Source of the DNA: an uncultured Oscillospiraceae bacterium
GTDB taxonomy: Bacteria > Bacillota > Clostridia > Oscillospirales > Acutalibacteraceae
Reading direction: 5' to 3'
Assembly (NCBI GenBank): GCA_900549755.1
Contig: URPQ01000007.1
Coordinates: forward strand, 1 to 42,982
Length of the DNA: 42,982 nucleotides
The position numbers were made by a program, and so were the translations under genes. Below, in pieces: positions 1-7,230 of the stretch; the stretch's first letter is position 1, and each line of letters opens with the position of its first letter. The notes beneath the pieces were generated by a model that did not search any database, had not been told where the DNA came from, and saw only the letters and a list, made by a program, of their open reading frames with translations.

Positions 1-96
1 ATACCTTGCTGCTGTAGATCTCTATTGTTTATACGTTCATGCTTGGTTAAGGTTCTTTTGAATTGTTCAGCTGGCATTTTATATTTGTAATATTTG

Positions 97-140
97 CCCC
101 CGCAGCGGTAGCCTGTAACTCCGCTGCGGGGGTTTGGTTT
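97..140 (+). terminator. intrinsic terminator-like hairpin for a gene left of the window
   Basis: A perfect 12-bp GC-rich stem (97-108 paired with 121-132, 12-nt loop) is followed on the plus strand by TTTGGTTT. The minus-strand side has no T-tract, so the signal points to a plus-strand gene ending left of the window, convergent with the atp operon. It may also stop atp readthrough as a plain hairpin. Confidence 0.55.
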
Positions 141-149
141 ATTATTACG

Positions 150-170
150 GCGGCAACGCCGCATTTTTTT
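150..170 (+). terminator. second short terminator hairpin
   Basis: A 5-bp stem GCGGC (150-154) pairs with GCCGC (158-162) around a 3-nt loop, then one A and seven T (164-170). With the hairpin at 97-132 it makes a tandem plus-strand terminator. A third small stem (176-180 with 187-191) lies between it and atpC. No convincing gene is visible in 1-205. Confidence 0.45.
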
Positions 171-205
171 ATTTTCCGCTGACAATAGCGGATTAGGGCT
201 TTTCT

Positions 206-613
206 TTAAGGCTTGTAATTGTTTTTAACCTTTAGCCTTGCCATAGCCCGCGCTAAGGATATTTCGTTATGGCGGTGCTCCTTAATATTTTCGGCAAGGT
301 GTATTCTGTCAAGCGCGCGTATGCGCGATTCCTCTGCCCGCGCGCCGTCAATTTCATCGGGCCACTGGCAGCACTGCGAGAATATTACCACCTCGTCGCG
401 CCTTACCTCCATAAAGCCCTCGGAAATAAAGGCGCTTTTCCATTCGCCGTTTGTTTTTATCTGTATTTCACCGATTTCAAGGGCTGAAACCATTGTTTGG
501 TGTCCCTTTAAAATTCCCAGCTTTCCACTTTCGGTCTCGCAGATTATCTGCTCCGCCTCGCCCTTAAAAAACTGCTTTTCGGGGGTTATTATTTCAAGTA
601 AAAATCCGTCCAT
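206..613 (-). CDS. atpC: F1Fo ATP synthase subunit epsilon
   Basis: This 135-aa protein is the epsilon subunit of the F1 central stalk, which couples rotation to catalysis and can inhibit ATP hydrolysis. The N-terminal beta-sandwich shows the family pattern (LEIITPEKQFFKGEAEQI near the start, then GILKGHQTMVSAL), and the C-terminal 45 residues form the expected charged helical hairpin. Length is normal. It is the last gene of the atp operon but is separated from atpD by 288 nt, unlike the other tightly packed genes, because a palindromic element fills the gap. Only a weak AAGG lies upstream, about 13 nt from the ATG, so epsilon may be translated less efficiently than its neighbours. That last point is inference. 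Confidence 0.95.
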   Translation of the reverse strand: MDGFLLEIITPEKQFFKGEAEQIICETESGKLGILKGHQTMVSALEIGEIQIKTNGEWKSAFISEGFMEVRRDEVVIFSQCCQWPDEIDGARAEESRIRALDRIHLAENIKEHRHNEISLARAMARLKVKNNYKP

Positions 614-628
614 AATACAAATACAACC

Positions 629-905
629 TTAAGCAAAACCGACAAATCCGAACCCGATTTTGAAGGGTTGATTTTCTGCCTTGCATTGTTAAAATACTCA
701 CCAAACCGTTAGGTTTGGCTGCGTTTTGCGCCGCGCAATCCAAAAAATCGCCCGTTTCAAAATTCTACGACCTGAAATAGGCGTAATTTCGAGGGATTTT
801 GGGCGCGGAGGAAGCGGCAAGGCTAACGCCTTGCAATGACGACAAGCCTAAAAGTACCGAAATTCCGCCATTTAAGGCGGATTCGAACTTGTTGGCTTTG
901 CTTAA
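629..905. mobile_element. MITE-like palindromic element between atpD and atpC
   Basis: The whole atpD-atpC gap is one imperfect palindrome. Terminal inverted repeats at 633-656 and 878-901 match at 19 of 24 positions, and all five differences are transitions. Both ends are flanked by TTAA (629-632 and 902-905), a possible target duplication, and the right TTAA supplies the atpD stop codon. Inside, two perfect 7-bp hairpins sit symmetrically: 701-718 (loop GTTA) and 817-834 (loop TAAC), 68 and 67 nt from their ends. The centre near 766 has TTTCA and TGAAA arms (755-759, 773-777). A further hairpin lies at 865-880. No ORF or transposase is inside. Removing the element and one TTAA would leave a normal compact atpD-atpC junction. 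A non-autonomous transposon relic is the best reading; a structured mRNA element is the alternative. Confidence 0.65.
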
Positions 906-2284
906 AGCGTTTTAGCTTTTTCCTTTGCCTCTTCAATATTGCCCACCATAAAGAAGGCAAGCTCGGGCAAATCGTCAACCTCGCCGTCAACTATCTGGCG
1001 GAAGCCCTCAATCGTCTCGTCAAGCGGCACAAAGCGACCCTCTGCGCCTGTATACGCCTTTGCAACGCTCATAGGCTGCGACAGGAAGTTTTGAATTTTT
1101 CTCGCGCGGTAAACGGTAAGCCTATCCTCGGCGGATAACTCCTCCATACCCAAAATAGCGATTATATCCTTTAAATCGTCATATCTTTGCAGGCACTCCT
1201 GAACCCTGCGGGCTACGCTGTAATGCTTTTCGCCCACCGTTTCGGGCTCAAGTGCGCGGCTTGTTGACTCAAGCGGGTCAACCGCGGGGTAAATGCCCTG
1301 CTCTGCAATGCTTCTTGATAAAACGGTAGTGGCGTCAAGGTGGGTGAATATTGTGGCGGGCGCGGGGTCGGTAAGGTCGTCCGCCGGAACGTAAACCGCC
1401 TGAACAGAGGTAATAGATCCCTTATCGGTCGAGGCTATGCGCTCCTCAACCTCGCCCAATTCCTGCGCTAAGGTAGGCTGATAGCCAACCGCGCTCGGCA
1501 GTCTGCCGAGCAGGGCGCTTACCTCGTTACCCGCCTGAACAAAACGGTAGATATTATCTATAAACAACAGCACGTCCTGATTTTTTTCGTCCCTTAAATA
1601 TTCCGCCATTGTAAGCCCCGTCATTGCAACCCTCATACGGCTGCCCGAGGGCTCGTTCATCTGCCCGAATGCGAGTATTGATTTTTCAATAACGCCGCTC
1701 TTTTCCATATCGTGAATAAGCTCGTTACCCTCGCGGCTGCGCTCGCCCACGCCCGTGAACACCGAGTAGCCGCCGTGATTTACGGCGATATTGTGAATCA
1801 TTTCCATTATAAGCACGGTTTTACCAACGCCCGCACCGCCGAAAAGACCTATTTTACCGCCCTTGGCGTAGGGCACCAAAAGGTCAATTACCTTAATCCC
1901 CGTTTCAAGCAGCTCGGTTGCGGGCTTTTGCTTATTAAGCGGGGGAGCGCTGCGGTGTATCGGCAGGTATTTTTCTGCCTTTATTTCGCCCTTTTCGTCA
2001 ATCGGTCTGCCGAGAACATCAACCACGCGGCCAATAACCTCTTTACCTACGGGCACCTCAATGCCCTTGCCGTTTGATGTTACTTTAAGGTTGCAGCGCA
2101 AGCCCTCTGTTGCTTCAAGCGCTATTGCGCGCGCAACGCCGTCGCCCAAATGCGCGGCTATTTCGGCGTGCTTTGCGTATTCCTCCACCGTAACAAGCGC
2201 GTTTATCGGCGGTATTTTTCCGTTATCAAAGCGAATATCTATAACAGGTCCCGATATTTTAATTATTTTACCCGTGTATTCCAT
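902..2284 (-). CDS. atpD: F1Fo ATP synthase subunit beta
   Basis: This 460-aa protein is the catalytic beta subunit of F1. It has the Walker A loop GGAGVGKT in the middle of the N-terminal half, the GERSREGNEL segment with the catalytic Glu, the Walker B region LLFIDNIYRF and the ALLGRLPSAVGYQPTL segment, all in the usual order and at the usual length. The start has an AGGTGA ribosome site 6 nt before the ATG. It follows atpG by 10 nt, so the two are probably co-translated. The stop codon TAA lies inside the TTAA at the edge of the palindromic element, so if that is an insertion it landed precisely after the last sense codon. Nothing in the protein suggests loss of function. Confidence 0.98.
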   Translation of the reverse strand: MEYTGKIIKISGPVIDIRFDNGKIPPINALVTVEEYAKHAEIAAHLGDGVARAIALEATEGLRCNLKVTSNGKGIEVPVGKEVIGRVVDVLGRPIDEKGEIKAEKYLPIHRSAPPLNKQKPATELLETGIKVIDLLVPYAKGGKIGLFGGAGVGKTVLIMEMIHNIAVNHGGYSVFTGVGERSREGNELIHDMEKSGVIEKSILAFGQMNEPSGSRMRVAMTGLTMAEYLRDEKNQDVLLFIDNIYRFVQAGNEVSALLGRLPSAVGYQPTLAQELGEVEERIASTDKGSITSVQAVYVPADDLTDPAPATIFTHLDATTVLSRSIAEQGIYPAVDPLESTSRALEPETVGEKHYSVARRVQECLQRYDDLKDIIAILGMEELSAEDRLTVYRARKIQNFLSQPMSVAKAYTGAEGRFVPLDETIEGFRQIVDGEVDDLPELAFFMVGNIEEAKEKAKTL

Positions 2285-2294
2285 TAAGCGTCAC

Positions 2295-3173
2295 CTATAC
2301 TCCGTTATTCTGTACCTGTGTTGCCGCCGCTATTTCGGTTATCTCGTTGGTAATAACCAGCTGGCGCACGGCGTTTATCTGCTCGGTAAGCTTTGCAATC
2401 ATTTTATCGGCGTTTTTGGTTGCGTTCTGCATTGCCGTCATTCTCGCGGCGTTTTCGCTCGCCGCCGCCTGCATCATAATATCGTACATCATACCGATTA
2501 CATACTGCGGCACCATTCGGTCGAAAACCGTTTGCAGGTCCGGCTCGTAAATTACCTCGGCGGTGTATTTATTTTCGTATTCAACATCATCAAAATCGCG
2601 CCGTAAAAGCGGTAAAACACGTTTGCAAACAGGCCTTTGCACCGCAGAATTTACATATTCGGTATAAACTATATAAACCTCGCTTACCGTGCAGTCGTCA
2701 TAAAGCTCGACTATTCTTTCACCCAGATCACGTGCCGAGTAAAGCGAGGGGCGCTGAGAAGCGCCGTACCAGCTTTCATCGGGCTTTATTCCGCGGGATA
2801 AAAACATTTCGGTGCCCTTAAGCCCCAAGGAGTAAACCACGGTTTCCTTATACTCCCGCATTTTTTGCAGCGCTAAGGAGACAACCGCGGAATTGTAGCC
2901 GCCGCAAAGCCCCTTATCCGAGGTGATTACAAAGAACAGCGCCTTGCCGCCCTCGGTAAGCTCAATAAACGGGTCGCTTAAAGAGTTGTGCTTTGTTTTG
3001 GAAACAATATCCTTCATGGTGGCACGCAGCTTGCGCATATATGTGAGGTTATAGTCGATATTCTGCATCGATTTCCTGATACGCGAGGTGGAAAGCAGAT
3101 ACATTGCGTTTGATATCTGCCTTGTCTGCGTAACGGCGTGAAGATGCTGCTTTAATTCACTGATGTTTTCCAT
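2295..3173 (-). CDS. atpG: F1Fo ATP synthase subunit gamma
   Basis: This 292-aa protein is the gamma subunit, the coiled-coil rotor shaft of F1. The N-terminal helix has the family pattern TRQISNAMYLLSTSRIRK. The Rossmann-like middle domain carries SDKGLCGGYNS, and the C-terminal helix carries SENAARMTAMQNATKNAD followed by RQLVITNEITEI, as expected. The start codon overlaps the end of atpA by 17 nt, indicating translational coupling. An AAGGA lies about 11 nt before the ATG. Length and motifs are ordinary. Confidence 0.97.
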   Translation of the reverse strand: MENISELKQHLHAVTQTRQISNAMYLLSTSRIRKSMQNIDYNLTYMRKLRATMKDIVSKTKHNSLSDPFIELTEGGKALFFVITSDKGLCGGYNSAVVSLALQKMREYKETVVYSLGLKGTEMFLSRGIKPDESWYGASQRPSLYSARDLGERIVELYDDCTVSEVYIVYTEYVNSAVQRPVCKRVLPLLRRDFDDVEYENKYTAEVIYEPDLQTVFDRMVPQYVIGMMYDIMMQAAASENAARMTAMQNATKNADKMIAKLTEQINAVRQLVITNEITEIAAATQVQNNGV

Positions 3174-4677
3174 ATGCAGAATTTTCCTTAAAATTAGTAA
3201 GCGCCGTTTTCATGCGCTCAGCGTTTTCATCGCTTAAAGCGCCGCTTGAGTTTACCGTATCGCGCACGGAGGAAAGGTTTTTGCTAAGGTTTCTTAGCAT
3301 ATCCCCCGCAAATGCCTTAAGCTCTGCTTCGGGCACACCCGTAAAAATATCGTTGCGGTAAGCAAACAAAAGCGCCACCTGTTCAAACAGGGTGTACGGG
3401 CGGCTTTTCGGCTGCTTTAAAAGCTCGGTAAGGGTTCTGCCGCGGTCAAGCAACTTTCTGGTTGACTCATCAACATCACTGCCGAAACGCGTAAACACCG
3501 CCATTTCGCGGTATTGCGAAAGGTCTATACGCAAAGAACCCGAAACCTTCTGCATTGCTTTACTTTGCGCCGCTCTGCCCACACGCGAAACCGAAAGACC
3601 GGTATTTACAGCCGGGCGAACGCCGCTGTGGAAAAGCTCTGTTTCAAGGTATATCTGACCGTCGGTTATGGAAATAACGTTGGTCGGAATGTATGCGGAT
3701 ATATTCCCGCCCATAGTCTCAATTATCGGCATTGCGGTGATGCTGCCGCCTCCGAGTTCTTCCGATAAGCAGGCGCTGCGCTCAAGCAAACGGCTGTGCA
3801 GGTAGAAAACATCACCCGGGTATGCTTCACGACCGGGCGGTCTGTGCAGCAGCAGCGACATGGTACGGTAAGCCACGGCGTGCTTTGATAAATCGTCGTA
3901 TATTACAAGCACGTCTTTACCCGTTTTCATAAAGCCCTCTGCCACGGCGCAGGCGGCGTAAGGCGCTAAGTATTGCATTGCGGGGCTGTCCGACGCGGTG
4001 GCGGCAACCACCACGCTGTATTTCATAGCCCCCGTGTTTTTAAGCGTTTCTATTATCTGCGATATGTTTGACGCCTTTTGACCTATCGCGCAGTAAATGC
4101 ACAAAACGTCGCTGTTTTTCTGGTTTATGACCGTATCAATGGCTATTGAGGTTTTACCCGTCTGGCGGTCGCCTATAATAAGCTCGCGCTGACCCCTGCC
4201 TATCGGAATCATACTGTCAATAGCCAGTATTCCCGTTTCAAGGGGTTTATCCACCGGGCGGCGCTGCATAATTGTAGGCGCGGTTCTCTCGCACGGCAGG
4301 TACTCCTTTGCAATAAGCGGCTCGCCGTCAAGCGGTCTGCCTATGGGGTCTATAACCCTGCCTATAAGCGACTGACCCACGGGCACCTCAGCCACAACGC
4401 CCGTGCCCTTAACGGTGCTGCCCACGCTTACGGAATCGGAATTATCCATAAGCACGGCGCCCACGCCGTCCTCTTCAAGGTCAAGCGCCATACCGTAAAC
4501 TCCGCCCTCAAATTCGAGCAGCTCGCCGTAAAGGCGGTCGGGCAAGCCCTTTACTCTTACAACGCCGTCGCCCACGCTTGAAACTTTACCGCAGCGGTAG
4601 ACTATCGGCGCGGTGTGAAAATCGGCTATTCTTTTTTTAAGAACGCTGCCTATATCTTCGTTTTTAATTTCCGGCAC
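3157..4677 (-). CDS. atpA: F1Fo ATP synthase subunit alpha
   Basis: This 506-aa protein is the non-catalytic alpha subunit of F1, with the P-loop GDRQTGKT near residue 170 and the conserved C-terminal signature region (PAVNTGLSVSRVGRAAQ). The start is GTG with a GGGAGA site close upstream; no ATG start fits. The N-terminus (IKNEDIGSVLKKRIADF) still looks like the amphipathic helix that in E. coli and mitochondrial enzymes binds the N-terminal domain of delta/OSCP. That domain is missing from the delta gene next door, so its expected ligand is not encoded in this operon. The gene lies 14 nt after atpH and overlaps atpG. Confidence 0.97.
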   Translation of the reverse strand: MPEIKNEDIGSVLKKRIADFHTAPIVYRCGKVSSVGDGVVRVKGLPDRLYGELLEFEGGVYGMALDLEEDGVGAVLMDNSDSVSVGSTVKGTGVVAEVPVGQSLIGRVIDPIGRPLDGEPLIAKEYLPCERTAPTIMQRRPVDKPLETGILAIDSMIPIGRGQRELIIGDRQTGKTSIAIDTVINQKNSDVLCIYCAIGQKASNISQIIETLKNTGAMKYSVVVAATASDSPAMQYLAPYAACAVAEGFMKTGKDVLVIYDDLSKHAVAYRTMSLLLHRPPGREAYPGDVFYLHSRLLERSACLSEELGGGSITAMPIIETMGGNISAYIPTNVISITDGQIYLETELFHSGVRPAVNTGLSVSRVGRAAQSKAMQKVSGSLRIDLSQYREMAVFTRFGSDVDESTRKLLDRGRTLTELLKQPKSRPYTLFEQVALLFAYRNDIFTGVPEAELKAFAGDMLRNLSKNLSSVRDTVNSSGALSDENAERMKTALTNFKENSAYGKHQ

Positions 4678-4691
4678 AGTTTCTCCCGCCT

Positions 4692-4910
4692 TTATCCGTC
4701 AATTTTTTTCTGCATTTCCTTAAGCTGTGAAGAAATGCTCAAATCGTAAATTTCACCGTCCGCGTCGGCGATAAAGCCGCCGATAATGCCGTTATCGGTA
4801 ACTCTTTCAAACTTTACGTCATCGCCCAATTTCTCGCGGAAACCGCGGCATATGCGGGCATAGGTTGCGTCCGACATATTCTCCGCGGCGGTTATAACTA
4901 CCGTTTTCAT
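4692..4910 (-). CDS. atpH: truncated ATP synthase subunit delta (C-terminal domain only)
   Basis: This 72-aa protein aligns over its whole length with the C-terminal 70 residues of F1 delta (E. coli residues about 107-177). It keeps the VVITAAENMSD strand, the IIGGFIADADGEIYDLSIS signature and the closing QLKEMQKKI helix. The usual delta is about 180 aa, with an N-terminal six-helix bundle that binds the alpha subunit N-termini at the top of F1; this bundle is absent. The ATG overlaps the atpF stop (ATGA), and atpF has normal length with no delta-like tail, so the shortening is clean, not a frameshift. The retained part is the one that contacts the b dimer. Either another protein supplies the bundle or the peripheral stalk attaches differently here. 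Confidence 0.85.
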   Translation of the reverse strand: MKTVVITAAENMSDATYARICRGFREKLGDDVKFERVTDNGIIGGFIADADGEIYDLSISSQLKEMQKKIDG

Positions 4911-5416
4911 ACTTTTTCTTCCTTTTCCCCGTATTTCGAGAAAAACTCATCGGCAATTGCCATATTATCGGCGTCGGTAACCTCGCGCGAAAGAATTTTC
5001 TTTGAAATATCAAAGGCTATATCGGTAACGTCTGCCCGAAGTCCCGCAAGGCGCTCGTTATACTCGCGCTCGGCGTCCTTTCTTGCCTTTTCGGTAATGT
5101 CCGCCGCTTTTTTATCGGCGTCAGCCGTAATTTCGGCGGCTCTTTTCTGTGCGGAAAGCTCCGCCTCGCCCATAATTTTATCGCTTTCCTGCTTACTTTG
5201 CTTTAAAGCGTCCTCATACTGCGCCTTTAAAGCGTCCGCCTCGGCGTTTTTGCTTTCGGCGTTTTTAAGGCTTTCGTCTATTCTTGCCTTGCGCGCGTCA
5301 AGAAACTTTTTAACCGGCTTGTATGCAAGCGACTTAACAATTACAAACAGAACGATTATATTGATTATATTTATTATCAGATCTCTGACGGCATCTGATA
5401 TTTGCAAACCGAACAT
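4907..5416 (-). CDS. atpF: F1Fo ATP synthase subunit b
   Basis: This 169-aa protein is the b subunit, the membrane-anchored coiled coil of the peripheral stalk. One membrane segment occupies about residues 12-30 (LIINIINIIVLFVIVKSLAY), followed by the conserved KPVKKFLDARK and a long charged helix rich in Ala, Glu and Lys. It ends with the DIAFDISKKILSRE segment that contacts delta. A good site, GGAGAATCATC, precedes the ATG. Length is normal, so it is not a b-delta fusion. Only one b-type gene is present, which implies a homodimeric b stalk. Confidence 0.95.
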   Translation of the reverse strand: MFGLQISDAVRDLIINIINIIVLFVIVKSLAYKPVKKFLDARKARIDESLKNAESKNAEADALKAQYEDALKQSKQESDKIMGEAELSAQKRAAEITADADKKAADITEKARKDAEREYNERLAGLRADVTDIAFDISKKILSREVTDADNMAIADEFFSKYGEKEEKV

Positions 5417-5434
5417 GATGATTCTCCGTTCAAA

Positions 5435-5647
5435 TTATACTTTTGCAGCCAAAATAAGCGCCACAACGAACGCGTAAATTGCCGTTGATTCCGCCAGTGC
5501 GCAGCCCAAAAGAAGTATCGCGTTTATTTTACCCGAAGCCTCGGGCTGACGAGCCACCGACTCAACCGCCTTGCCTGTTGCAATGCCCATACCGAGACCG
5601 GCGCCCACCGCCGTTAAAATTGCCAAACCTGCACCAATTGCTACCAT
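5435..5647 (-). CDS. atpE: F1Fo ATP synthase subunit c (rotor ring)
   Basis: This 70-aa protein is a two-helix hairpin proteolipid that forms the rotor ring. The ATG at 5647 is preceded by AGGAGG with a 9-nt gap; the longer TTG reading overlaps atpB and encodes the ribosome site itself, so I reject it. Helix 1 is glycine rich (GAGLGMGIATGKAVES), the loop is ARQPEA, and helix 2 carries the ion-binding carboxylate Glu53 in ALAESTAIY. Ser54, Thr55 and Tyr58 match the Na+-binding motif of Ilyobacter-type c subunits, but the helix-1 glutamine (Gln32 there) is Met20 here. The coupling ion therefore cannot be assigned from sequence alone. The neighbours are atpB 16 nt upstream and atpF 18 nt downstream. 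Confidence 0.95.
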   Translation of the reverse strand: MVAIGAGLAILTAVGAGLGMGIATGKAVESVARQPEASGKINAILLLGCALAESTAIYAFVVALILAAKV

Positions 5648-5663
5648 TTTTAAATTCCTCCTG

Positions 5664-6569
5664 TTACTCAATTGCTTCGTTTATAAACGTAAGCGAAAGT
5701 ATTATGAAAATATATGTTTGTATAAGCGGGTGGAAGAGGTTGAAATAAAGCCCCGCCACCGCCGGAATACCCGACGCATAGCCGCCTAAAACCGATTTTA
5801 AAAGGTCCATTACTATCATTCCGCCGAGCATATTACCGAAAAGTCGGCAGGCAAGCGAAATAGGAACCGCAACGTCGCTCAATATCTTCATGGGCAGTAT
5901 TACGGGCGTAGGGCTTGAAAGATATTTTATTCTTCCGCCTAAGCCCTTTTTCTTAACGCCGTAGAAGTTAATAAGCGCAAAGGTTATAAGACCCATTGAA
6001 AGGGTTATTAAAAGATCGGATGTGGGCGGTCGGCAGCCGAAAAGCTCGGACGCCGCCGAGAAGACCATAAACACCGCAAGTGAGAACATATAGGGCGCTA
6101 ATTTCTCGGAATAATCGCCCACGGCGCCTTTGGTAAAGTTTTCCATTGCCTCAACCGCAAGCTCCATTATGTTCTGAAAGGCGTTTTTCGGTCTGTCTTT
6201 ATCAAAGCACGGGAACAGTATAAACCTGAAAATAAGGCAGAAAACAAGCACTATAAGCATTATTATCCAGGTAAGCACCGTAGTTTGCGCAAATGAAACG
6301 CCGAAAAGCGTTACCCGCTCGCTGAACATTTCAAACTCCACATTCATGCCCGCTTTACCGCTTGAAACCGACGTTACCGCCGTGCCTATAAAGAACCACG
6401 CGGCTATAACGGCAAGCGCCAAAAGCAGAACCGAGCGTTTTTTCAGCGCCTTTGTTTCACCGTGGTGCTTAATGTAGGAATGAACGGCGCAGTAGCCTAT
6501 AAATCCCAGTAAAAAAAGCACGGCGGAAAACGCAAATTCAGTTATTGTTATTGCTTTCGTTTTTATCAT
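5664..6569 (-). CDS. atpB: F1Fo ATP synthase subunit a, with N-terminal extension
   Basis: This 301-aa protein is the stator subunit a, which forms the ion half-channels beside the c ring. The essential arginine is Arg242 in PISLACRLFGNMLGG, and the C-terminal helix (QTYIFIILSLTFINEAIE) is typical. A usual subunit a starts near Met75 (MNVEFEMFSERVTLFG). Here about 74 residues precede it, with two likely membrane helices at about 10-30 and 47-67. No ribosome site is visible before Met75, and the upstream frame is open and strongly hydrophobic, so I keep the long form. The first 32 nt overlap the atpI-like gene. If Met75 were the true start the protein would be a standard 227 aa. Confidence 0.92.
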   Translation of the reverse strand: MIKTKAITITEFAFSAVLFLLGFIGYCAVHSYIKHHGETKALKKRSVLLLALAVIAAWFFIGTAVTSVSSGKAGMNVEFEMFSERVTLFGVSFAQTTVLTWIIMLIVLVFCLIFRFILFPCFDKDRPKNAFQNIMELAVEAMENFTKGAVGDYSEKLAPYMFSLAVFMVFSAASELFGCRPPTSDLLITLSMGLITFALINFYGVKKKGLGGRIKYLSSPTPVILPMKILSDVAVPISLACRLFGNMLGGMIVMDLLKSVLGGYASGIPAVAGLYFNLFHPLIQTYIFIILSLTFINEAIE

Positions 6570-6831
6570 CCCCCGATTTTACCCTTTGGGTACGTACAGT
6601 GTAATATATAAACCAACCGACTACCGCCAGCGGCAGACCCGCAGCATAGCCGATAAGGCAGGCATAAAGTAGCTTCGGAAATACAAACACAAGCAATGCG
6701 GACGCCGCGCCGTAAAGAAAAAGCTTTATAAGCACAAGCGCAACCGCTTTGGTGTAATTGCCAGAAGTGAAAGAGGAAAGCGCGCTTTTAAGCATCAGCG
6801 CCTCCGCTATTCCGAATATAAACGCAATCAA
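6538..6831 (-). CDS. AtpI-like small membrane protein heading the atp operon
   Basis: This protein of up to 97 aa has three hydrophobic segments and a hydrophilic, Asn-rich tail. Position (first gene before atpB) and the GIAEALMLKSAL and KLFLYGAAS pattern fit the ATP synthase I family, which assists c-ring assembly. It is shorter than the usual roughly 120 aa, and the first membrane hairpin seems to be missing. The start is uncertain: TTG at 6831 keeps the full first helix but has no ribosome site at a proper distance, whereas the ATG at 6795 has GGAGG 5 nt upstream and gives 85 aa. A 20-codon reading frame (6850-6788) overlaps that ATG and could act as a leader. Assignment to AtpI is by position and weak pattern only. 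Confidence 0.6.
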   Translation of the reverse strand: MIAFIFGIAEALMLKSALSSFTSGNYTKAVALVLIKLFLYGAASALLVFVFPKLLYACLIGYAAGLPLAVVGWFIYYTVRTQRVKSGDDKNESNNNN

Positions 6832-6872
6832 ACCGCCGACCGTAAAGCATTCCCCCTCACAATTATTGTACT

Positions 6873-6901
6873 ATTTTATTACTTATGCCCAATAATGTCA
6901 A
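6873..6901 (-). promoter_or_regulatory. sigma-A promoter of the atp operon
   Basis: On the minus strand, TTGACA (6896-6901), a 17-bp spacer and TAAAAT (6873-6878). The -35 is perfect and the -10 matches 5 of 6. Transcription would begin near 6866, followed by GAGGGGG. This is the only clear promoter before the atpI-like gene and probably drives all nine genes. Confidence 0.8.
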
Positions 6902-7014
6902 GCCTATTTTTACACAAATATTAACTTACTCTTTTGATTTATCTGTTATTTTTTTCACAACATTATAAATTGCCGAATTTTCGGGATATAATAACTAAAA
7001 AAGGAGGGTTAAAA

Positions 7015-7194
7015 ATGCAAAACGGAACAATGACATTTATGAAAGGTCTCGGAGCCGGAATGGTAGCCGGCGCCGCAGCGCTTGCCGTGGGTAAGGTAAT
7101 GCTTAACGATAATAAAAACATTACCAAGGGCTCGGCAAAGCTCGTAAAAGCCGTGGGCGATTTTGTTGACGGCGTGCAGACTATGTTTCATTAA
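7015..7194 (+). CDS. 59-aa glycine/alanine-rich small protein, unknown function
   Basis: I do not recognise a named family. The ATG at 7015 has a strong AGGAGGG 6 nt upstream, which decides the start against a longer reading from 6934. A TATAAT (6987-6992) lies about 22 nt before the ATG, without a good -35. The protein has one segment of the glycine-zipper type (GLGAGMVAGAAALAVGKVML, about residues 11-30), then a basic stretch (DNKNITKGSAKLVKAVG) and a short amphipathic end with DFVDGVQTMF. This suggests a small membrane-associated or oligomerising protein. It is divergent from the atp operon and followed by a convergent gene. The good start signals make it a real gene. Confidence 0.75.
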   Translation: MQNGTMTFMKGLGAGMVAGAAALAVGKVMLNDNKNITKGSAKLVKAVGDFVDGVQTMFH

Positions 7195-7230
7195 ATTTAA
7201 TAGGTGCGGCGGCACTGTCGCCGCATTTAT

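Noticed and set aside
1..77. Minus-strand frame from ATG at 77 running off the left edge (charged, 25 codons)
   Set aside because: No ribosome site at a proper distance, and both nearby hairpins terminate plus-strand transcription, which argues for a convergent gene on the other strand. Too short to judge.
629..905. Coding gene inside the atpD-atpC gap
   Set aside because: Short frames exist on both strands but follow the palindrome symmetry, lack ribosome sites and show no family pattern.
4819..5013. 64-aa minus-strand frame crossing the atpF-atpH junction
   Set aside because: A shadow frame over the end of atpF and the start of atpH; not a missing delta N-terminal domain, as the composition has no helical-bundle pattern.
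5648..5671. Longer atpE start (TTG, eight extra residues)
   Set aside because: The extra codons overlap the atpB stop and include the AGGAGG ribosome site of the ATG at 5647.
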